Assembly: GCA_964036045.1 (NCBI GenBank)
Contig: OZ038379.1
Location: 80,765,429 to 80,829,428, forward strand
Source of the DNA: Eutreptiella sp. 'Long Island Sound 2002'
Taxonomy: Eukaryota > Euglenozoa > Euglenophyceae > Eutreptiales > Eutreptiaceae
DNA: 64,000 nucleotides
Direction: 5' to 3'
A program made the translations under genes and the position numbers. Within the stretch, counting starts at the first letter, position 1, and the number at the start of each line of letters is the position of its first letter. Below the pieces are notes generated by a model. The model saw only the letters and a list, made by a program, of their open reading frames with translations. It did no database searches and was not told the origin of the DNA. Below are positions 23,102-32,800 of this stretch, piece after piece.

Positions 23102-23788
23102 AGTAAGAAAAATTCACTGCCATGTTTTTCTTGGAGGGCTTGATCCAGGCCAAGCCCCCCTTAAAACCCTTTTCTTGATGCAAAGACTTACTTAGGTATT
23201 TTTATGTCTCTTTTGAAGCTTAAAGTACACGTTCTCAAAGTAACTATGGTTAGAACCCTAGCCCCCCATGAAGTTCACGCCTACCACTCAACTGAGCGGA
23301 GGTATCTTCCTTCATGGAGGTTATACCGAAAAAAAATAGGCATTTCATGCCTAAGGCCTTGGAGGTTAAGCCTAGTGGTCCCCCACCCCAAGACCGCTAT
23401 ACTCAATTGTTCCTACCACTTATTGTGATTCTACGTTTTAACTGTTTCTGAATTCAGTTGCTGGGCCAAGTCATATTCTGTGTCTGACCTAACTCCTTTG
23501 CCCCATATTCCTAGCCAGCACCATTTCATCCAAAAAAGTGCACATGAAGTGCTTGAGGCTAATTCGGAGGCTAGAGTAAGGCCAGTTTTTACTTAAAATC
23601 ATTTATTTTATCCATTTGTGATTGAACCTTTGTATTTAAGCCTGCTTTGTCTATCTGCAGCCCTTCGGTGTTACACTGGATTTCAAAACTATTCATTGAT
23701 TCAGTCCATATCCTGTTCTTGCTGTACTTGCTGCTTTCGTTTGGGTCTTCATCAAAATCATTGGGGCACTAATCAAGGACATTTTTCT
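23102..23788 (+). repeat. 3' LTR of element C
   Basis: It starts AGTAAGAAAAATTCACTGCC and ends AAGGACATTTTTCT, matching 5114-5823 with numerous substitutions and one 22-base length difference. It is followed by the target duplication CCCGT. Confidence 0.88.
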
Positions 23789-23793
23789 CCCGT
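23789..23793. repeat. Target-site duplication CCCGT, right copy (element C)
   Basis: It is identical to 5109-5113. Confidence 0.85.
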
Positions 23794-24305
23794 CAGCCCC
23801 TACCAACCACCCCGGACACCACCAGGGCCACCAAAGTACTCCATGATGTCACCAACCATCTGGAGGGCAACCAGCTACTGGTGCGCAACCTCAAATCTGT
23901 TACCATGGTACACAACGCACCACCACCACCCCTCCGCCCCGGAGACCCGCCCTTGAACCCAGTAATTACGGCCACCTACCTGGGCATCCAACAAGCGGCC
24001 ACCACCAACGAGGTTACCCTGCCATGAAACCTGATACGGCAGCTGACGCGGACACTAGTCATAGCGCGCATCGTGGCACTCTCCACCCAGGCCCTGGTGT
24101 ACTTCCTACAAGCCGTGCTCAACGCAGCTATAGGGTTCCAGGCCCCACACCTAACGCACCCCCAGCAAATGCTGCAGGAGGCCACTGCCACGGTACGGCA
24201 AGCGTGGACCATCCACGGCCACCGACCCACATCACTACCCGCCGCGGTGCGCGCGGCGTCACCACCATACTATGCAGAACACCGATCACCTTGTCAGCAA
24301 CAGGC
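23794..24305 (+). pseudogene. LINE family 1 reverse transcriptase, 3' part
   Basis: This continues the RT that was cut at 5113. It reads on after the ADD motif (ATKVLHDVTNHLEG, then NPVITATYLGI, the thumb-side segment common in LINE RTs, then LSTQALVYFLQAVLNAAIGF). One TGA occurs near 24026. It ends at the foldback element. Confidence 0.75.
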
Positions 24306-24764
24306 TTGGGATAAGCGATTGTTTAGCGACTGAACGATCGTTTGTTCGTTACGCTTAGGGAAATCTATTAACAAACGACGTTTCAACGAACGACGGCCCG
24401 CGGGGCCCTGCCGCGGCGCGACGCCCGCGCTTCAATCAAACATGGCCAAGGATTAACAGTGCAAATGTGAGGTACGTTATAGAGTTTGCAATGATTTTTG
24501 AATTTCAATTTCGTTTCATTACCATTTTCTCCCTGTTCTGCATTTGCAGGGCGACACAAGAAGCAAGTGAAGAAGAAGGAGAAGAAGAACAGGAGGGAAT
24601 AATATGAAGAGAGAAATAACAGAAGAAGGAGCGGAAGAGGCGAAGGAGATCAAAGAGACGTTAGGAAGAAGAGAGAAGAAGATCCAGAAGCTGCAGAAGG
24701 GAAGAAGACGGGGGAGTGAAGACGGAGAAGACGACGAAGAAGCACAAGAGGAAGAAGGTCACTT

Positions 24765-24930
24765 GAGTGTCACTTGAGTGTTCCCGCGTGCTGTGAGTGT
24801 CATTTGAGTGTACGCGCGTGCTGTGAGTGTCATTTGAGTGTCGGCGCGTGCTGTGAGTTTCATCTGAGTGCTCGCACGTGCTGTGAGTGTCATTTGAGTG
24901 TCGACGCGTGCTGTGAGTGTCGTTTAAGGT
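24765..24930 (+). repeat. Tandem ~30-bp units, left arm
   Basis: About five units share GTGTCATTTGAGTGT and CGCGTGCTGTGA. They lie at the inner end of the left arm. Confidence 0.85.
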
Positions 24931-25368
24931 TTCACCGCAATCACTTCTGTTGTCTCAACACTTTTGAGTGAGCCTTCGTTGTCCTTTATATGATCCTTCA
25001 TCGTGGACTCAGTCAGTTTGCTGCTGCATCCCAGTGATGTCATTTGTTTTGCTCACTTTTTGCCCTTTGCCATTTTTGGCCATTTGCTGGTCAGCCCGGG
25101 GACAGGTGCCTTTGTGAGGCTGGAATTCCTGGCCTTGATCTCGAACGCAATGGTTTTCAAAAATATCTGAATTATTCGTTTTTCAAAGGAAACACAATGG
25201 TTTTGAAAACAATCTGAAACATTATTTTGTCAAACAAAACACTGTCAGTCTACTTTTTTTAAAAAAACACTGGGATGCGGCACAATAGAAGCAAGTAAAG
25301 CATTAGAAGAAAACCGGAACAACATGAACAAAGAAAAAATTTAACAAACAATGTTCGTTTATTTTCAT

Positions 25369-25392
25369 CGTTCGTTCGTTCGTTCGTTCGTT
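25369..25392. repeat. (CGTT)6 microsatellite
   Basis: Six perfect CGTT units lie in the core of the foldback element, next to the inner end of the right arm. Confidence 0.9.
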
Positions 25393-25431
25393 CATTAATT
25401 TTCCAAAAAAAATCAACAGCACGCGCGAACA

Positions 25432-25600
25432 CTAGGATGAAACTCACAGCACGCGCCGACACTCAAATTACACTCACAGCACGTGCAAACACTCAGATGA
25501 AACTCACAGCACGCGCCGACACTCAAATGACACTCACAGCACGCGCAAACACTCAAATGACAGTCAGAGCTTGCGTGAACACTCAAGTGACACTCAAGTG
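25432..25600 (-). repeat. Tandem ~30-bp units, right arm
   Basis: This is the inverted counterpart of 24765-24930: ACACTCAAATGACACTCA and CACAGCACGCG recur five or six times, with slightly different unit order from the left arm. Confidence 0.85.
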
Positions 25601-25640
25601 ACCTTCTTCCTCTTATGTTTCTTCTTCGTCTTCTCCGTCT

Positions 25641-25841
25641 TCACTCCCCAGTCTTTTTCCCTTCTGCAGCTTCTCGATCTTCTTCTCTCTTCTTCTTAAC
25701 GTCTCTTTGATCTCCTTCGCCTCTTCCGCTCCTCCTTCTGTTATTTATCTCTTCATATTCTTCCCTCCTGTTCTTCTTCTCCTTCTTCTTCACTTGCTTC
25801 TTGTGTCGCCCTGCAAATGCAGAACAGGCAGAAAAATTCAA
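25641..25841 (-). other. Lys/Glu/Arg-rich open frame in foldback arm
   Basis: This 66-codon frame is dominated by K, R and E. The matching stretch of the left arm (about 24550-24720) carries stops. Just upstream in the same orientation lies a TTCTGCATTTGCAG sequence that resembles a 3' splice site. I do not know whether it is translated. Confidence 0.3.
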
Positions 25842-26065
25842 CCAGGAATGTTAATGAAACGAAATTCAAATGAAAATCATTACAAACTCTATAAAGTACC
25901 TCACATTTGCACTGTTAATCCTTGGCCATGTTTGATTGAAGCGCGGGCGTCGCGCCGCGGCAGGGCCCCGCGGGCCGTTGTTTGTTAAAACGTCGTTTGT
26001 TAATAAATTTCCCTAAGCGTAACAAACAAACGATCGTTCAGTCGCTAAACGATCGCTTATCCCAA

Positions 26066-26452
26066 CCCTGGACGTGGTGTGTGCCCACTGGCACCCAGCC
26101 ATTACCTTCCCGGTGCTGGCCAAACACCGCAGCACCACACCGGAGGCCCTCGCCTAGCTGGTTAAACACCGCTGCTCCGAAGTCCAGGACTGGCTGACAA
26201 TCAAGGCAAATGGACCACATTCCACCCACAGAGGGCGTACCTGGTCCCATATGGGTACGGCTACCTCACGCAAGGCCAGGAAGGGAACAACGACTATGCA
26301 CGCATGAACCCAGCGGCAACTGAGATCATCCACCAGGGAATAGGCGTCTACGCTACCTGAAGGCTCCAACCGGCCACCACCACGCCATGGGCCACCACAG
26401 AACAGGGGGCGGGCGTCCAGGCCTACCAGCCAACGACGCGCTGCCGCCTGCC
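26066..26452 (+). pseudogene. LINE family 1 linker between RT and RNase H
   Basis: A partly open frame (AYLVPYGYGYLTQGQEGNN, then MNPAATEIIHQGIGVY) follows the foldback element. It reads, after a stop near 26358, through the target duplication CTGCC into the RNase H at 37229. It shows decay but no known domain. Confidence 0.6.
26448..26452. repeat. Target-site duplication CTGCC, left copy (element A)
   Basis: CTGCC precedes the 5' LTR and recurs at 37229-37233. Confidence 0.93.
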
Positions 26453-26985
26453 TGTAAGTGCGGCTAACCCCCATCTGCTCAGATTTTCACTGATCTAACC
26501 CAGATTGGCTACATTTTGGTCATTTTCTCTGCTTCGGCGGAATCGCCGCCTCGCAGCTCAGTCTCAGGATCAGACCTATATATTTCTGATATGCCGGATC
26601 TGATTCCGCGGTCCATTCCCTGTAAATCCGCCGCGTTCCGATCATTTGCCTGGAATCGCCATTTGCCGCTGACGCGCGCTCGCGGGCCAGATCGGCCACA
26701 TATTTTTCACAATCGGATTTATTTAAATCTTTTCAGACAGTTTTGGACACTCAGATGTATTTAGAATAATCCGCATCAATTTTCTTCATAGACTGGGATT
26801 TTCTGCCGGATAACAATCAGCATGGACCTTGCTTCAGTTGTTGCTGCTCTCGCCTCCGTTGGTGTCCGAGTATCCGGTTCCACCCCCAATAGCAGCGTTC
26901 AGGGAGACTCCTCGCGTGCCTGCCCCACTGGTCTTGCCGGCCCCGAGCCCTCCGGCACCATCAACGACCCAGGGCAGCACTTTCA
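26453..26985 (+). repeat. 5' LTR of element A
   Basis: It starts TGTAAGTGCGGCTAACC and ends GGGCAGCACTTTCA, 533 bp, identical in length to 36696-37228. It contains TATATATT at 26577 and the first ATG of gag at 26822, so part of the LTR is coding. Confidence 0.95.
26577..26584 (+). promoter_or_regulatory. TATA-like box in 5' LTR of element A
   Basis: TATATATT lies 124 bases into the LTR and is conserved in all four A and B LTRs. A start about 30 bases downstream would give a leader of roughly 215 bases before the gag ATG. The start itself is inferred. Confidence 0.5.
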
Positions 26986-29857
26986 TGGTAGCAGAGGCTA
27001 CCTGAATGTTGTTCCTTTGGTGTCCCAACCACAGCTAGCTCCCCAGTACGGCCCCGTAGACCCCGCTACCTCCGGAGAAGTAACGATTACGTTGCCCTGG
27101 TGCTGTGCGAACGAGGCCTTGAGAGGAATGCCTTGCGCAAGCCCAAGCTGCCCAAGAAGGGCGCAAATCAGCAGCTGTGGAGACCCAGATTACCATCCCA
27201 ATCCCAGTCGAAATTGGCCATCAAGCAGCTGGAATCTGCCAGCCTACGCCGATGGCAACGCTCCGGTGGAGCTTACGGACCTGGCAGGTACCAATACTCC
27301 TTACCAATGTCCACATTTTGAGACCATCGACGCCGATCTGAACGACATTGAGATGGGTGGTCCAGGTGAGGTACCTAGCTATAATCGACCAGCCTCTTGG
27401 GCACAATGGGACGACCATTTGTCTCCAGAAGTGACCCGTAACCTTGAGGCCCTTGAAGCTCTTTGTCTCTTAGCCACGTCTAAGTTGATCGGACAAGAAA
27501 GAATCGCCTCTGATTTTTTAATGGAATATTTTTTCCTCCTTCAAGAAGAAATTAATACCAGGATGTGGTGGCGTTCTCAAGAAGATGACTCTTTTGCCAT
27601 TTTTTTGCAGATCTGGGAGGCAAGTCCCTTCCCGAAGGAGAAGACCAAGGCACCTGTTGCCGGGCCCTCCGCCCCTCATCCCCCTGTTTCCATTCGCGAC
27701 AATCTAGCCGCCGCGGTTGAGGAAGGAATTTTAGAGGCAGCCAGGCAGGCAAGCCTGGAAATTAGGGCTGAAGGAGCTCCCCAAGTGGACTCCTGGCTGC
27801 GGACCACCGAGATCAGCGGTCGGACAGCCTGCTCAGGCCCTTCAGGACACGGTATGTACTGTCCTGCCGACTGTTCCTGCAGATCCTAGCGAGATACTGA
27901 GCTCCAATTGCTCAAAGATCAAATGCAACTCATCATTCAAACGCTGGGAATTAAAGATCTTTTCAAGACGCACATGCGGTCTGAGGGCGCATCATCGGTG
28001 GAACAAACAACAGAACCGTCGGAGGAGGCGACAGAAATTTTTTCAATTGCTCCTTCGGTGGACTCTAAGACCACCGATGCAAGGATCAGCAGGACCAAAC
28101 TAAAGGAAAGGGTTACAATCTCTCGATCTCAGAGTAGGACGGCGAAGGCTAGGACTGAGGCTCAGAATGCCAAGCGAACTGCCTCCCGTACTGCCCCTCC
28201 TGCTGCTGATTCCAATGCCTTAGCCCAGCTGTTGCTCGCCCAGACCCTCGCCGGAGCTGGTGTGGCGAATGATGCCGCCAAGGTGTCTGCCATTACGGCC
28301 GGCGTTGGGCTGGATTCACTTCTTAATCCTACTTCATTGCGACTTCGTCAGGTTGCCAAGCAACCAAAGTATAATGGGAACCCCAGACGTTGGCCTCAGT
28401 TCCAACGGGAATTTAAACTGTGGGTTAAGACTCAAAAACTCCAAGATGATCAGTTCCTGATGGCCCTCTTGGACTGCCTTGAGGGAGCGCCGGCCAACAC
28501 TTGGCTCAGGACCTGGAGTGATCGTGAGGATTCAAGTTCCCCCCTTACCTTTGATGAGGTGTGGGAACAGTTGGAGGTACGTGGATCCCGGCTGCCAGAG
28601 GACCATTACCACCAGATGTTGAAGAATTTTCCTTCATTCTCGCGATTAATCTTGCACGAAGTGCAAGACAAGAGACAGCGCTTCTGGAACTTAGTGGAAG
28701 AATCTGAACATTCAGGCGAAAAATTTTCTAGTGCCGAGCTGAAAAATCTGATTTTTGACAAGATCCCCTCCGAAACTGCCGCCACCCTTCGGAATAAACA
28801 GTCCGAAGAAAAGGTCAAGACCTGGTGGGCGGAGGTTGAAGGCTTTGATGCCTCGGCCAACAGGTTTACGGTCAGGGAGGCACTTCAAAAGTGCTCTCCC
28901 ACGTCGTTTTCCAAGGTGAAATTCACTGAAAACACGTGGAAAATCAAATTCAATGAACACGAGGATCGGGACTTGTTTGTCCAAGTCCTCAACAAGGGAG
29001 TAAGTTTCCATGGCCATCGCCTGAAGGCCAAGAACTGGGTGTTTTCGTTCACCCCGCAGGAACTCTGGGAAGAGGTTGAGCGGCTCGCTGACGCCGCCAA
29101 TCAAAATTTCCATGAGGGTCTTGGGGGAAACAAGAATACCCAGCAAAACACCCAAAATGGGGCCCAAAAGGGCAACAAAAAGGTGAATGACACCCGGAAT
29201 GTTCAGGATCACTGTAGCATCTGCCTTCTTTTAGGTTCTACGAACCGAGCTAAGTCGCATTCTACGGGTAATCACCGATGGTCTCCTTACGATCACAAGG
29301 TGATTGGTGAAAATATCAGTAATCCTCAGAATTCAGACAGGAATGACAGACAGGTGCATGGTGGAAAGGGGGGAAAAGGTAATCCGACCCCCTCCGGTGG
29401 AAACAAAAATACCGGAGGCCCTGGCGGGTCCCAAGGCACAGGAAATCAGACTCCATCCGGCTCCGGTGGGCAGCCGAACGGCCAGAAAAATCGTAGTGGC
29501 AACGCCGGAGGCGGAAATCGAAATCCAGGCCAAACCCCTCAATCCGGTACAAACAAAGGAAATGCTCCAGGATCACAGGGTAAAGGTAAGGGAAATCCTT
29601 CTGGGACCCCTTTCTCTGGTAAGGGCAGAGGGCGTGGCGACGGTGGAGGTCCATCATCCGGCGGCCGTGGCCGTGGACGTGGAAAGGGCAACCATCGTGT
29701 GGATCAGGTCTCAGGTGCAGATCAGGTGTCCGATGCGGATCGAGATTACGTTGAAAATGCCTTGAATCCAGCAAATGATCCATTCCAAGATGAGTGGGTC
29801 GACGAATCAGGGTGTGTTCACAATGTTAACGCATCCACTGGAGGTCAGAACGCCTAG
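26822..29857 (+). pseudogene. Element A gag, one internal stop
   Basis: One frame runs for 1011 codons with a single premature TAG at 27887-27889, where element B has CAG. The start ATG lies inside the LTR and the frame crosses the primer-binding site. The capsid-like core, at about codons 500-665, includes PKYNGNPRRWPQFQREF and DCLEGAPANTWLRTW. A CSIC ... H motif near 29215 is a poor zinc knuckle. The tail is Gly/Asn/Lys-rich with GRGRG repeats, suited to RNA binding. It ends at TAG 29855-29857, beyond which the same frame stays open into pol. Confidence 0.88.
26986..26997 (+). other. Primer-binding site of element A
   Basis: TGGTAGCAGAGG directly follows the LTR and complements an initiator-Met tRNA ending CCTCTGCTACCA. 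The next bases, CTACC, make the site part of a perfect hairpin: GGTAGC, loop AGAG, GCTACC. Confidence 0.88.
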
Positions 29858-29891
29858 GGGAGCCACGAGAATCGCCCCTCCCCAGGCGATT
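29855..29891 (+). promoter_or_regulatory. In-frame UAG with foldable downstream sequence (possible readthrough signal)
   Basis: The gag stop reads GCC TAG GGG AGC and the frame continues open into protease. GGGAG at 29858-29862 can pair with CTCCC at 29878-29882. AATCGCC at 29870-29876 pairs perfectly with GGCGATT at 29885-29891. The CTCCC lies in the loop of the second stem, so the two pairings would form an H-type pseudoknot, or compete, because only two bases separate the strands. Element B keeps every paired base. Confidence 0.6.
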
Positions 29892-32800
29892 TCAGGCATG
29901 ATCCCCAGATTCCATCTCGACCACTACTTGATGTAGGGTCACTTGTCTCCTCTCCCCTGGATCCGGCAGCGGATCCTTCTGTCGTAGTGGACGAGGTTGG
30001 TGTACAGTCCAAGCACAGGGCCCGTCAGTTTGTCACAAAGCTGCGGGTCTCTGATTGCAAGGGCAATTTCCACCTCGCCACTTGTTTGTGTGACAATGGA
30101 TCAGAGGTAAATCTCCAATCCAATTCTTTCTTACCCGACGACTGCGTGTTTGAGTCGCCTCATCCTGTTACCCTCGAGGGAGTTTCTGGACATTCTCTCG
30201 CAGGTGGGCAACGCGGTTGTTATATATCAACTCATTTGGTCGCTCAAGACCTTTGGGAAGAAGGTAATGTGGAGGAAGTTGTCCTTAAGGATGACTACTT
30301 CTATCGTGCCGACATAAAGTATGACCTTTACTTGGGCCATCCTTGGCTTCGCAAGAACAGGGTGGCGCCCGTAGGTCATCGTCGTTGTTTTTTGCTGGAG
30401 TCAGGTCCCTTGGAGCGTCCTGAATTTCGTTTTTCGCACGCAGGGTTTAAAAGTGCAGAAGAATTTTTGAAGCAAAAGGTTACACCAAAATTTGGCGAAG
30501 ATGTCACCATTGTAGACGTGAATGGGAGTGCCGATTACTCCCGAGAGTTAGAATGTCTTCGTAGGGACTCTCAGCCACGACGCCCTTCGCGCTGGCACTC
30601 TTCATCCTACAGAGTTGTCGACAAATGGCGCGATGCAATTTGTGAATATTTTCATGAACACCATTCCTTTTGGCCACAGTATGATGCTTTTGCTAACCGC
30701 GAGAACAAGCGCTTCGACAAGCATTTTCGTGACGCTTAGACCCATAAATGGGACAAGAAGTTGTGGATTAATCCTCCGTTTCACTTAATCCAGCAGGTCA
30801 TCCACAAAATCAAGCAAGATAAAACCCAGGCGATTTTAGTTGTGCCCTTGTGGGACGACAAGCCTTGGTTTCAGGAATTACAAGACATTTGTGTAGATTA
30901 CATCGAACTTCCCAGGAAGATTAAGCTGTATGCCAGGGACGACACAGGTCCCCTGCCACAGCGGTCCTGGAGTTCGCTTGCATTCCTGGTGGATGGAAAG
31001 CTTTCTGACTCTCATTCTGCTGATTCTAGTACTGATTCCTGTGTTGGGTCTGAATCTGAGGTTGAGCGTGGTACTGATGATGAATCTATTTTTTCTGATT
31101 TTTGTCCGTCAGATACCCAAGGTGATCCAACGTCAAATGGATCCGCCTCGTCTCCCTCTTCCCCAATACGATCGACATCGAAAAGAATCTTCAGTGCACG
31201 GGCGAAGAAAAATTTCAAATCGCGCCGCAAATTCAGAGTTTTTTATGAAAAGCCACGTGTGGAAGCTTTCATAGATCCTTTCGAGGAGCTGGATCACGAA
31301 GATAATCTCTGGAATGTCGACACTCGACCCACCTATCTTCAAGAGGCAGTTGATACGGACCTGTTTAGGGACATCCTTAAGAAGATTCTTCCTGCCAAGG
31401 CCGAAGAAGTCGCCAAAGTTTTTTCGACAGTAATTCCTGGCGATCAGGTGGACACTGAGTTGTGTTCCAAGTCAAGAGAAAAGACTTTTGAGGAACGGAA
31501 GGACACAACCCTTTCAGGGAAGTTGATCAAGGACCCCCCTGTCCGTGGACAGTTCGGTGAAGCCTTCATCGAGCTTCGTGAAGGTTACAAGGCGAAGAAA
31601 CAACGTCCTTATGAGAACCATGGACATAAACATGAGATCCTCAGAAAAATCATTGAGAGAAATCTCAGGGAATTTGGTTGGCTTGAGGGTTGTATGACCA
31701 GCGAATGGTGCTGTGCACCCTTCACAGTCCCGAAGCCGCCGCCTGCAGACCAGAACACTATTGATGGTTGGCGAATGATTGTTGATTTTCGCAATCTCAA
31801 CGCCGAAACCAAGGCGGATTCGCACCCCCTGCCCCTCATTGAGGAGGAAATCGCCAAGAGGGCAAGAGGTCGTTTGTTTTCTGTGCTGGATCTCCGTCAC
31901 GGTTTTCACCAAATGCCGTTGAGGAAGGACAGCCGACCTCTCACCTGTATGTGCACGCCATGTGGCCCAGTCCAGAGGACGGTCATGCCCATGGGCCTGA
32001 AGAACGCCCCTTCGTTTTTTCAAAGAATGATGGAGGATGTGCTTTTTTCAGCTCATCCTGAGCTTCGTGCCTTCGTGAGCGTGTACATAGATGACATAAT
32101 CATCGCGACGGAAGGGGAGGGACTGACCGAAGCCGAGCTGGTGGCCCTACATGAAAAGCAGCTGAACCAGGTTTTGGACATTCTTCATGCCAATCAGCTG
32201 ATTTGTGGGCCAAAGAAGGGAAAATTATTTTTAAAATCAGTTGAATTTTGTGGTTCTCTCCTAGAGAATGGCACTCAACGACCCAGTCCAGGGAAGCTCG
32301 TCGCTATTCAGAAGTGGAAGCGCCCTGTGACGATCACGGAGTTGAGAGGATTCCTGGGTTGTTGCAATTTTTACCACACTTTTGTGCCGAATTATGCCAC
32401 ATTTGCTGCCCCCCTCACTGAATTATTGAAGGTAGGGAGAGATGCAGGCAAGGCAGGTTCAAAGGTTCGTGTCAAGTGGACTGACGAGTGCGAGGAGGCC
32501 TTCCATCACTTGAAGGCGGCCCTCTGCGAAGTTGCCACGTTGCATGTGCCCCAATTTGACCGACCCTTCTACATAAGAACCGACGCTTCTAGGTACGCGA
32601 TCGGAGCTGTCCTTGAACAGGTTGATGAAGCCACCGGCGATCATTACCCTCTTGCATTTTGGTCTCGGAAGCTAGCCCCACGCCAAATGCAATGGTCGCC
32701 GCGTGAGCAAGAAACCTACGCCATAATCTGTGCTTTGAAAAAGTACCAATCGTGGGTTGGCACCAATCGAGTCGAGGTCCTGACGGATCATCGATCTCTG

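Larger units (their letters stand above)
5114..23788 (+). mobile_element. Element C: Ty3/gypsy chromovirus, degraded, with nested GC block
   Basis: It is bounded by LTRs of 710 and 687 bp, a tRNA primer-binding site, a polypurine tract and the target duplication CCCGT. Coding order is Gag with a CCHC knuckle, protease, NPPF domain, RT, RNase H, integrase, GPY/F and chromodomain. The frames carry many stops and shifts, and the two LTRs differ at many positions, so the insertion is older than A and B. A 6.3-kb GC-rich block and a 1.09-kb duplication of its integrase region lie inside it, raising its length to 18.7 kb. Confidence 0.9.
24306..26065. mobile_element. Foldback element with ~630-bp inverted arms
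   Basis: The ends are TTGGGATAAGCG and CGCTTATCCCAA. The left arm (about 24306-24935) and right arm (about 25435-26065) are long inverted copies with roughly 5-8% difference by eye. They surround a 0.5-kb AT-rich core. Each arm holds a GC-rich 40-base segment, an intron-like piece, a Lys/Glu/Arg-rich frame and tandem ~30-bp units. No transposase is present, so it would be non-autonomous, like foldback or Mutator-type elements. I see no clear target duplication. Confidence 0.8.

Noticed and set aside
24306-26065. A 9-bp target duplication for the foldback element
   Set aside because: Flanks GCAACAGGC and CCCTGGACG do not match at any offset tried.
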